NCBI RefSeq assembly: GCF_037975245.1
Contig: NC_092578.1
Span: forward strand, 12,940,321 to 13,004,320
Length of the DNA: 64,000 bases
DNA from: Apostichopus japonicus
Taxonomy: Eukaryota; Echinodermata; Holothuroidea; Aspidochirotida; Stichopodidae
Direction of reading: 5' to 3'
The position numbers were made by a program, and so were the translations under genes. Shown here piece after piece: positions 12,430-22,798 of the stretch. The notes under the pieces are model-generated. The model had not been told where the DNA came from. It did not search any database and saw only the letters and a list, made by a program, of their open reading frames with translations. The first letter of the stretch is position 1; every line of letters starts with the position of its first letter.

Positions 12430-14765
12430 ACTGAAATACACCCTACAGACATTAGGCATATATATCAGTATTGACCTTTAATTGTTACCATTTTATAACT
12501 TTTTTTTTACTATTTCATATCAAGGGGATGGGGGGGGGGGGGGGTTAGGGAGGAGGATTTTTGTTGCTGAAAAAGGATAATCATGTGAAATTAATTTCCA
12601 ATGATCCTTTAACAATGATATCATCAATTATGGAATGCAGTATTTCCAAAAATGACACCTTGCAGCAGCATGTTGAATCATGCATTAAGATGTTTATGAA
12701 GGCTAAACAAAATCATCCTTCCTTTCCTCTCAAGATAGATCATGATACATGTGGTTGTTTCTCTTTCCCCTGCACCATTGGATGGACATATGGTCAAGTG
12801 GGGAGTGGTGGAGGGGGGGTGGAGGAGAAAGGCTGCATCATATATTTGTTACAAAGAAATGCGTCTGATCATTCACTGAAACAATAGTTTCGCTCATTAT
12901 TAATTTTGCGCTCAACTGGCACTGTTTTTGATAACCAAATTTCCACATATCGAAACAGTTCAAAGATAAGTCAAAAACAGCTCTAGATTGTCTTAGAGCT
13001 CTGAGAGTCTGAGATTCAATCACAAACAAAGACTAGAAATTGGTCATAAGGCCTCATCTTTAATAGACAACAAATATTTTAACTATTGATAATTACATTA
13101 ATAATAATAAAAATTTATAATAATTACATTAATAATAATTACAAGAGAAATATTTGGTAAGTTGCAATGTCAAAAGTAGGATACAAATGAAGCTGCAGAA
13201 TTCTGTAGGTTATAATCTTTTGTGCTTCTCAGTTTCACACAATAGACACTACTGGCTCTGCAAAAATAAATCCCTATTGTTTGATATTGATTCATCTCGC
13301 TAGCTGCTGTTGTAGCTCTTTTGACTCGGGGGAGCTCTCCTCTGTTTGCTTCCACTTTCAAATGTCAGGTTATAGAAAATGCCTTGCCTAATCCACTGGT
13401 GCTCATTGGTATCTCATACTCGGCTTTAATTTATCTCAAGAAATTGGTTCACTTGTTAGCTTTTAGAGAGTCTATTTCCCCTAATATTTCAGCATAGCTG
13501 TATGTAATCATGAACCTGCCACCTTGGATGTGTTGTCATTATTGTGACATTTAATATATTGAGTCGAGATATTGGTGCAAGATTCTAGTACTTGTATTTG
13601 GATCCTCTTTCTCTTAATCATACCAAGGAGAATTCTAGCCGATATAACCATCGTAGAAGCCTGGTTACCGTAAGGATCATCACAAGGGAAGTATTGTGCT
13701 ATTGGTAAAACAAAGGAATTATCATTCGTATTAATCATGCACGTCACAACTTAGCCATTAATGTCTCCAGTCAGCCTACTGTCATACCATGATTTGAACT
13801 TGGTTATAAATAATTCAAGAGTTGAAAAATGAAATTGTGTAACCCATGAAGAATAGGACACTGTTCACCATGATTAACAAAAGTGAGGTCTTTAATGACC
13901 TCAAAAGAATCATGAACAGTGTATTTATGGCTTCGTTATTTCACAATGTACAAATTTTGTTAATGAACAATGTTTTATAGAAGATATGTCATAATTGCAT
14001 AATTCTTGTGTTTGAGTTCTTGTATGTTTTACCCACAGTGAAATATTGTAATAAAGTTAACACACCATTCTATAGTAAAATACCATAGTACAGTATAAAG
14101 ACACACTAGTACTGTTGTTCATCACATTCCAGTAGTTTTAATAAGAAAAATTCCTTGTTGTTCTCAAAATAGAAATTGATCAAACTAAGATACCTCTCTT
14201 GTAATTTCCCACCAAATAAAGATTAATTAGTCAAGATTTTCTTGAACAATTAACAGACAACAAGCACATGGTTAAATGTGTTTGCCTGAACTATTATCAC
14301 AGAAGGTGCTTAAACAAAAGGCTTAATTAAATTGCTCATTTGTATGTACATTTGTAATACCAAGTCAACCGGGAGAATGACAAAGTGTCGTTAAGAAGTA
14401 TGCTTTGTTTGATTCATTTTGTAAAGAACTTTATTACCTGCAAACAGCTTATCTGATATAGAAAATGAGTCTATAATAATATTAAAATATTGTATCTGTA
14501 TGTCATCATTTGGTGTGTTCCTTCTCGTTACTATTCCTGCCCCTTCAGGACACCATTTTCTTGCATAATCTTCCTAGCAATTTTTGAAAAACTATCTACT
14601 TTTTTAAGACCAACCATTTTTCTTCCATCTAATAGTAAGGAAATGTTAAAACAGAGTTTCATTTAAAGACTGAATACGACTGAACTCTGCATGTTCAGAA
14701 CCACCAAAATAGTAAGCCACGATTAAGGATAAAATGGAACATATTTCAGTCAGTGTTAGTGCAGG

Positions 14766-17179
14766 TCACTTGAATATTTTCGAAACTTTCCCATCTGAGT
14801 AGAATTCTCCAGCTCCTGTTTTGTCTCCTTGCGGTCGTAAAGCTAACCAGACAAGTGTAACAGCGCCCTCGTCTGGTGTCTTGTGACCCTTGTAGCTCGA
14901 CATATCGGTAGCTACATACCCCGGACAAACCTGTGAAGTAAAATACCAGAAAAGAATAAAAACTTCTTTGTTGCTAAAGAGAGAGAAAGCGAGGGGGGGG
15001 GGGGGGGCTATGATAGTGTATGCCTCATTCTATTAATTGGGTCAAAATCATTTAAAACACTCATATTCGTGTACTAGTGTATGGCATTGTTTATCTCCAA
15101 CATTTCAATCCTAGGCAAATTTATTGAACTGTCACTATGGTGATCTATCAATATGGGCTTGTAGCTTATGTTGAGTTACCCATTATATCTTAACATGGGA
15201 GGAAGAGTTGTCCAGGGGAGTGGTATAAGTTAGGGATTTCACTCTCCCCTTTGTGGGAAAAATGATCTTGAAGGGTACCTACAAGAAACTGGCACCAGAT
15301 TTGAAGGTAAAAACAAAACATACTTCGTAAGATCTGAACGGTTGAAAGACAGTGTCCACAATGACAATTTGTCTGTGCTCAATTGAAGACAATAGGAATG
15401 CAAATATCGGGTACAATTACTGACAAAATGTCAAACATTAGGCAACTGGTAGCGACCAAAGAAAGTCCTGTAGTCTATGAATATTCATAATCAATCATCT
15501 TTACTTACTGAATAAACATTAATTCCTGGTCTGCTTGAGTCCTTCTGTACCTCACTGTTCTGGATCCTAGTCAATGCAGAAAGTCCAAGCTTGGAGAACC
15601 CGTAACGGGTTGAAGGTGTGAAGCCGTGCTTCTCTTCCTCGCCGGACGCCACCACCCTGCAAAATGATCATACAGTTGAGATAAGAATCCATATTTTCTC
15701 AAGAAGACCCAAACCTACAGGGAATCATTTTAGCTTTTAGATTTTATGTAGCAGTGTTTTAGGCTCTGAATGTTGTCTCTAATGTAATACTATGTGTTCC
15801 TGTGTAACGAAATCCTGCTATACATCCTTGGGCTCGTGTAGCTGCAATTGGACCATCATTTTGTATAGCATTTTATGATACGATACTGGATAAATTATTC
15901 CCTGATCCTCTACTTAGGAAGGAATCGACATATATGTTGTGATTTAACGCACACTATCATCGATTGCTAACAGACCTGCCAACCCCTCAAAGGTGATCCC
16001 ACTGTGAGACAATACATATAAAAACAGTAAGCCTTGTTTAAACCCAGGAGCCTCTCAGTGAAACCAGGGAGTCACTCTTTTAATCCAGGCAGGTGAAAGA
16101 ATTGGAGAAAAAACAACAATTATTTGAAGCTACGTAGATTGCAGCCTGTAATCTTGATATTGTTTCGAAACAATCATACAGGGATGCCAGAATTTCGGCA
16201 ATAGCCGGAATTAGGGCTTTTCCCCGATTTTGAAATTTGGTTCCGGTTCCACACAATCTTTCCGTACTTGTTGAAAAAGGCATGAGCTTTTCCTGCGAAT
16301 TTCTAGCTATTATCCTAACACACTGTAGTATACCCAAATTGGAGCCTATACCGCAAGTTTTTCTTTGGATTTTCATAAAGTCCCAATGATCTTTGGGACA
16401 TCCAAGTGCCCACAACTTTCAGGCCCTAGGGGCAAACCCTGCTGGCATCCCTGAATCATAGCAATACAATTGGGTAAGAGTGAATTATAAGCACTCTCTT
16501 GGCTTCAGCTACAGCTAATTGATGTTTTGCCACCCATGTCCCCACATGGACTGTCATAACACTTTCCTTTCAAAACACATTTCACTACATTCAGGAATTC
16601 AAAAATTGGTATAAACTAATAGACTTATTCATATACTTGCTAATGATCAACCTAAGACTTGTAAAACAGGGTCATGGAACTGTAGATTTAACTATATATG
16701 TAGTCGTTTTAAATTTAAAAACAAAACATGGAAGTCATAAAAGTAATCAGCCAAGCGCATCACTTCAAAGTACTGTTTTATACAAAGTCATTGTCTGAGG
16801 ATTTTCTAGAAATCTTGTGAAAGCTTCAGCATGATCTCTTGGCAAGGGTTGTTGTGTACAGTTTCAATTAAGGGGCAATGAACAGCCCTGTCAATCATGC
16901 AAAACGAAAAGGATAAACCAACTCTCAAGTACAAAGTGAGAATGAGTTTTATCTGGAGAGATCGTTGTTTCTCCATTTCTAAGAGCCCCTGGAATACTTT
17001 GATTTGAAATTGGACGGTATTTAACAAATCAAGAAGTTATAACAAAAGCTTACTCAACGTATTTGTTGACAAGTGCATCAAGTTCCTTACGAGTAGCAGC
17101 ATTCCTAAATGCTTCTTTCACTGGCTCACCAAGAGTGTCATATGCAAACTGAGCAGACAAACTGGATACATTCACCACT
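14766..17179 (-). CDS. Carbonyl reductase-like, duplicated exons 4-6 without 5' exons
   Basis: Transcribed right to left: exons 17054-17179, 15509-15656 and 14766-14930 (126, 148 and 165 nt), with intact AG/GT borders, continuous phase and a TGA stop. They encode about 145 residues matching positions 134-278 of the complete gene at 46013-59878. Features include VVNVSS (catalytic Ser), YGFSK (catalytic Tyr and Lys) and VCPGYVATDM. The NADPH-binding first part (GSNKGIG and NNAG, exons 1-3) has no copy here, because the duplicated block ends before exon 3. The exons could be an expressed alternative 3' cassette spliced to the single exons 1-3 at 51-60 kb (a 34-kb intron), or a truncated duplicate. 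Differences from the other copy are mainly synonymous (10 synonymous, 2 amino-acid changing), which argues against a long-dead fragment. Confidence 0.75.
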
Positions 17180-18648
17180 CTGTAAATCAAAAATCATTAA
17201 TTGCAGTTGACGGTTAATATTTATTGATGATTCATGTTTAAGACATTCTATTCCCACCACCTCACGCATCCTTCCCGTGGTTATCGATCAGATAGAACAA
17301 AGACAACTTGACTTTTAACACCAAACACCAAAACCGCAATGAAAATCTTCCCATTGGTTACTTATCATACGAGAACTTGCACTCACTACAAAAGATGCAA
17401 TTACTAAATATGAAGTTCATTCAACCTGTTGACCTCAAATCACCTGTCACTTCCAAAGGAAAGAAGTCAGGGTTCACTCTCATGGATGCAAATACTTACT
17501 TGACTTTTTGAGTTCCTGTGTTTTACAAAGTTTTTCAGACTTTGACCACTGCTGACCTCAATCAAATGGGTTCGTGTACACAATATTAAAGGTAGATCCA
17601 CAAACCAACTGGAGTTATTGTGTATACAAGGTTTCTAACTTTGACCTATGACCTTCACAGATAACAAAGATGGACACACATACCAAGTATGAACATCATT
17701 CAAACTATACTTCTTGAGTAGTTACAAAAGTTTTCAGACTTTGATTTCTGATGACCTCATATAACCTTTGACCTTCACAATGAGCTGTATCTACATACCA
17801 ATTCATAAAGCTGCACATGTACTTTTTTGAGTCACTTTGTTGAAAACTTGTGGCAAGTACGCCTAGAAATGTACCCACATATATGAAATGCGAAACTTGG
17901 GCAAAATTATTTTGCTGTTTACCACGTTGCTATTCAAAATCACGTTGGTGTCTCATTGATGTCTTAACACGTTTCTTGAATTTCTTAATCAAATATTCAT
18001 GGAAAATTTGATCCGCTCAAAAAGGTTCTCAGCCAAAGTTGACTTTTGTACATTTGCTATTTATTCAGTTAATCTGTGTAATTATTCCATTACATCTACC
18101 TAATATCAAGGAAAGTATTCGTCACTTTTCTTATTGCCAGATGACTTTTGTTCGTTCAAGCTACCTAAGAAACCCTGCTTTCAGCTCAACATCTTGCATA
18201 TTACTTGCAATAACACTGAACTTATTGGAGGTGAGGTTTATGAAGCCTTTTTTATCTCCCACTTCAGTTCCTGGCATTTGTGGATGCTTTAAGTAATAGT
18301 GGTGGAGGCCAAATTAAGTATGCTTATATGCCAGGCGCGGCGGAACGGAAAAATTATTGGGGGGGCTAATGTGTGGAGACTATCTAAGCGGAGGGCCACC
18401 ATCGGTTGGCGCGGAGCTTACAAGAAAATTTTGGGTTTTTTTCAAACCCCCAGATGGCCGGAAACGGCGCTTCCCGAGTGTTTTATGCTGCGAATACCTG
18501 ACCCTAAAATATGGGTCTCAAGCCTGCAATTTCTCAGATTGCACGTAAAGTCTGTAAAAACATTGTAATTTGTATATTCGATGGTGTTTTAAGAGAGTAG
18601 CTATTACTCGTAGTGTACTCGCAAAGACGTTTTTGAGTGTAGTAAGGG

Positions 18649-20109
18649 CAGTGGCGGGGCGCGAATTTCTTTTTCCTGAACCTTTCGGGCAGTGTACGTG
18701 GAGTTTAGCCAATCAGAGCGAGGCTGTGTTGATGACGTACTACTCAGTAAAGATGGTCAGTCGGGTAAATGCGTCCCCTCAATAACATAAGGTGGAAAAC
18801 GAAAGAGCGCGAGTTCGAGCCCCCGTGTGGATTTCCCCCCCCCCACTTTTTCTCATGTTCAAGTAGTTATGTCCAAGTATTATATCATGAATTGAAAATC
18901 GATATTATAAGTTATGTCATGGTTTTCGTGCATGGTCATCTTATATATGAAAGCCCGTAGATAGTGTGGCGAAAATATATATAGTTTCTTTTGTTTATTT
19001 TCCTTCTAGATCTTATTAGAGGGAAATCGGTCTCAGCCCCAAAATGTGGTACATCCGTTTTAGGAAAGTTTATCATAATTTAAAGGCAAATGACTGCTAG
19101 AATAAAAGACAAGGGAAACAGATATTCATTCTGGAACAATTAAAGAGAGAGGATTTATTGCATAATAAAACAAGGGCAGTACTTGCCCTCTTATTTACCT
19201 AATTCGCTCATCAGTTTACAACAAACATTTGGCAGTTTCCACAATAAACCGTTAATTACTGGACCTCGTCTCTCACAAGGAGGTGCTATAGGACTGTACC
19301 ACTGTGTACAAATATTGCTGTGTACATGTGTGTAAACTGTAAGTACGTAACATACTACTGTACCAGTACTACAGTACTGAGTACAGTGTCATGTCAATCT
19401 GAAGACATTGTAAATTTGTATAACAGACAGCGATCATACATCGCCGTTTTTAACAAAAACCGATGCAAACGTCACGTAAGTTGTGCACAATGATTCAGTA
19501 TAATGTTATTAGTGCAAGGCCTATATACCTCAATACTTTCTGCTGTAGTACAACAATTATGTTGACTTATCGAATGTGATTTCCCCATGCACTTCAACAT
19601 TTGGTAAGCACGCCGCTATCTTTACTGTAGTACGTCATCAACACAGCCTCGCTCTGATTGGCTAAACTCCACGTACACTGCCCGAAAGGTTCAGGAAAAA
19701 GAAATTCGCTGGCGGGGCTAGGGGTATTGTCGGGGGGGGGCAAGAATGGTCTGTAGGGGCGCTTTCGACACTATCTAAGCGGAGCGCCACCACAGGTTGG
19801 CGCGGAGCGTACAGAAAATTTTTGAGTAAAGATACTCCCGAGATTGCAGGAAATGACCCTTTCCGGGGCCTTGCTAATTTGCAGATAAACGGAGAATAAA
19901 TAGGTGTCGTCGCCATTTTGTCGGAAAATACACCAACAGAATATGACACATGTCAATAGGTATATGAGAGCGCAATAAAATAGTCAAAAATCGCGAATAA
20001 GTAAAAAGTAGTGAAAAGCTGAAAAGGGCGCCAGCAGTCCATTTGAGTCCGTCAGAGGGGAGGGGGCATCCGCCCCTGACTGTATATATGGACGCTCGAT
20101 CCGCCACTA
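18649..20109. mobile_element. Non-autonomous hAT-like element, family 1 (middle of three nested)
   Basis: Flanked by AGTAAGGG on both sides (18641-18648 and 20110-20117). Ends are CAGTGGCGGGGC and GATCCGCCACTA, an inverted pair with one terminal mismatch. Removing the innermost element leaves about 403 bp, similar in length and sequence to 5834-6212 on the opposite strand. Its right part (19719-20109) carries the same GCGCCAACC(T)GTGGTGGCGC block in reverse. Confidence 0.9.
18661..19709. mobile_element. Non-autonomous Mutator-like element (innermost of three nested)
   Basis: Flanked by the 9-bp duplication TGGCGGGGC (18652-18660 and 19710-19718). Terminal inverted repeats are long: 18661-18743 matches 19627-19709 in reverse without a mismatch by eye, and similarity continues a few bases past a 2-base indel. 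They begin GCGAATTTCTTTTTCCTGAA. A 9-bp target duplication with long inverted repeats is the Mutator/MULE pattern. The interior has no transposase frame, so it must have been moved in trans. Confidence 0.85.
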
Positions 20110-21164
20110 AGTAAGGGGATGTTGGAGAACTGGCTGAAATGAGGCAAGTGATTGGCCTAAGACGAAGTTGTGTTACGCTTACCGGTACTCACACTCACTG
20201 CTTCCACTTTTCACGGGGCGTGAAGACGCGGTTGGGGTGACAATGTGGTCTATAGCCAAGCGACGGGCCGAGGGTCCCCCAGCAATTACTAAAATGATTA
20301 CACCTATAGAGTATACGTGTGCATCGGACAGATCGACAAGTATGCATTGAAAAATGGGCAGATGTACGTTTCGGAGCCTTGGTAAATATTGGGGGGGCTA
20401 ATCAAGCATTTGCCCCCTCAACTTTTTTATTGGGGGGGCTGAGCCCCCCAAGCCCCCCCGGTTCCGCCGCCACTGTTATATGCTAATGCTTGTAATAATT
20501 TCACAACAGACATTTCATGCTAATAATGTGTCCATTTACATTTCTTCTACTGCTAGAAAATTTTGAAGTTGACTTTCTAGTTTAGGTCGACAAGTTGAAC
20601 AGTTACTGTACTTTCCATGACATTTCACTCTTGATGTTTTAGTGGATGATGACTTAATATGTTGTTAAAACTTAAAGGCATTGAAGACTCGCCCCAAACC
20701 CCGTGCCGCGCTCTGAAAAAGTTAACTTTCCGTTGCTTGCAAGTTAAGTTTTTTTCTTGTCGCTACAAAATGCAGACAGTCATGAAACGTGATACCTTGT
20801 TATCTTTAGCTGGACCTGAGATGTCTATCGCTGTAATGTGTGTACACTGTGCTGTTGGTATTGACCGCAACTGTATGTACTGACTGTACACTAGTGTCTA
20901 ATTACCGACAGTAGCAAGCTGTGTTTGTATTTTCTGGGATCGATGGTGGTATCTAACACTTCTGTTACACCTGATTCGAAACTAGGTCAGATTACCGGCA
21001 TAAGACGTTTCTTTTTGCGCGAGTCTTCACACCCTTTAAGGAAGTGTTTTTCACAGCTGTGTTAGAAAAGTAGTTAATCTTCTTGAAAAAGGATACAGTT
21101 CTGAGTCATAATGTTCTCTTTTTCAAACTGTTCCTCACAACTTATTCTTTTGTGTAAGGTAAGT

Positions 21165-21270
21165 GGGCCTGACATTTCGATCCTAGCAGGTTCTTCTTCA
21201 GAGGCTGCATAAATGACACTTATCATTCAGCCTCTGAAGAAGATCCTGGTAGGATCGAAACGTCAGGCCC
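21165..21270. repeat. Inverted pair of hammerhead-like GCCTCTGAAGA...GAAACGTCAGGC motifs
   Basis: The motif on the minus strand (about 21165-21205) and on the plus strand (about 21230-21268) face each other around a 24-base spacer, so the region can fold into a long hairpin. The plus copy reads GCCT-CTGAAGA-A-GATCC-TGGTA-GGATC-GAAACGTC-AGGC. Copy B of the duplication carries an expanded version at 49400-49872. Confidence 0.7.
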
Positions 21271-21609
21271 ACTTTCTTTTACACATTCTCTTACACAGGC
21301 TCTTTAGTGGATAGGCAGATTGCTAACACTTTTTTTTATTATTTTTACTTCTTTATTTGTCAGCAGTACATCTTGTATCTTGAAGGGAGTGAGCTCTGAA
21401 ATGACACTCGTTTTACTTGATTTCTGACATTCACAGCATTTGCACACATCATATTAATAGGCTCAAATTATTACAATTAGTTGAAAAGTGCTGTATTTTT
21501 ATGCTAGCATTTTGTCTAGACACTCGTTTTACATGATTTCTGACATTTACAGCATACATAGCCAATAACATTTTCAAAGACACTGCGTTGGAGTTATATA
21601 CCGTACAGC

Positions 21610-22372
21610 CAGGGGCGTAGCAAAGGTTTTTTTGTTGGGGGGGGGGTGTGGAGAATTTGATTTGCCGACGGATCTGGAAGTGGTGACTGAAATGGGGGAG
21701 GGGTCTAAGGGGAGGGGGTGTCCCCCTCCCCTTTGGCAATTTTTTAGTTTTGAAACGTCCTTAGATGCAATCTGGTGCATATTTTAAGTCAAATTTGATT
21801 TGCCGACGGATCTGGAAGTGTTGACTGAAATGGGTGGGGGCCGGAGGGGTCTAAGGGGAGGTGATGTCCCCCTCCCCTTTGGAAAATTTTTAGTTTTGAA
21901 ACGTCCTTAGATGCAATCTGGTGTATATTTTAAGTCAAATTTGATTTGCCGACGGATCTGGAAGTGGTGACTGAAATGGGGGAGGGGTCTAATTTTTAGT
22001 TTTGAAACGTCCTTAGATGCAATCTGATGTATATTTTAAGTCAAATTTGATTTGCCGACGGATCTGGAAGTGGTGACTGAAATGGGGGAGGGGTCTAAGG
22101 GTAGGGGGTCTACCCCTCCCCTTTGGAAAAATTAGTTTGAACGTCCTTAGATGCAATCTGGTGCATATTTTAAGTCAAATTTGGCACGGAAGAAGCTCCC
22201 GTTCTCCTTTTTCTATTCAGCTTTCCTTCTTTCTTCCCCTTCCGCACTCTTCACCTTTTCTCCTTTTGCCGACAGACCCAAAATTTGCCGACAGCGACCA
22301 AATTATTGGGGGGTGTGACACCCCCCCACCCCCCCCCCCCCCCACCCCCCCCCCCCGCTCGCTACGCCCCTG
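21610..22372. mobile_element. Non-autonomous hAT-like element, family 3
   Basis: Flanked by CGTACAGC on both sides (21602-21609 and 22373-22380), with perfect 12-base inverted ends CAGGGGCGTAGC / GCTACGCCCCTG. Copy B has the empty site at about 50318-50327 (CCGTACAGCAGTGTG), so insertion followed the duplication. The 763-bp element has no transposase and is largely filled by a tandem array and a long C-rich tract (about 22318-22356). Confidence 0.95.
21650..22190. repeat. Tandem array inside the hAT element, about 115-150 bp x 4
   Basis: Units contain TTTGATTTGCCGACGGATCT, GAAGTG(G/T)TGACTGAAATGGG, a GGGG-AGG...CCTCCCC hairpin and GTCCTTAGATGCAATCTGGT. Unit length varies because the third unit lacks the hairpin. 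The segment TTGCATCTAAGG, read in reverse, also occurs in related elements at 35.6 and 33.7 kb. Confidence 0.85.
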
Positions 22373-22798
22373 CGTACAGCAGTGTGCATTGCATGCCGTC
22401 CAGGCCTTAAGGTCTGCAGTTGGTAAACCATTATTTGGTCAGTTCAGTAGTTGCACAGAACAGTAAGTCGAACAATATTATTTCAAGGTTGGTGAAATCA
22501 GCTCCTGCACAACATGGTTGTCAAAAAAAAAAAGACTTTTTGCGAGATGACAAAATCTCGTGCCAAATCTCTGGATTAAATTCATTTCGATCATGGACGT
22601 ATCCATAAACAGAGTACACATATTAAGCTACAACTGATGACTTTTCCCTTAATACTAACCTTTTATCTGGAAAACGACAAACATTGTTCACTACTGTTCG
22701 ACAGGAATTTCTTTTTTACCATGTCACCAGTTGTGGCCTAGACAAGTACACACATACAAACACGCATACATACACGCACACACACCCACGCACACAGA

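Larger units (their letters stand above)
18332..20475. mobile_element. Non-autonomous hAT-like element, family 2 (outer of three nested)
   Basis: It is flanked by the 8-bp target-site duplication TTATATGC (18324-18331 and 20476-20483). Ends are CAGGCGCGGCGGAAC and GTTCCGCCGCCACTG, an imperfect inverted pair. Copy B of the segmental duplication has the uninterrupted site near 49050 (GCTTATATGCTAATG), so this is an insertion after duplication. Without the second element and its duplication, the host element is about 675 bp. It has no transposase frame. It shares interior sequence with 33828-34460 and 39145-39684. Confidence 0.9.
11462..22798. repeat. Segmental duplication, copy A
   Basis: From CAGGTACAGGG at 11462 to a (CA)n tract ending about 22798, this block is collinear with 42781-50937. 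It contains the last SUGCT exon and carbonyl reductase exons 4-6. It is longer than copy B (11.3 versus 8.2 kb) mainly because of insertions at 18332-20475 and 21610-22372, plus about 0.55 kb at 17495-18045 that copy B lacks. Coding exons of the reductase differ at about 12 of 439 positions by eye. Introns differ more and carry many small indels. Confidence 0.9.

Noticed and set aside
12561-12887. 108-codon frame after the SUGCT stop
   Set aside because: It begins right after a poly-G tract, has no known domain, and is not conserved as an open frame in copy B near 43.87-44.1 kb.
16080-16415. 111-codon minus-strand frame in the CBR intron of copy A, with a related frame at 47207-47548
   Set aside because: It is similar in both copies only because the intron is duplicated. 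The frames differ in length and shift relative to each other, so coding is not preserved.
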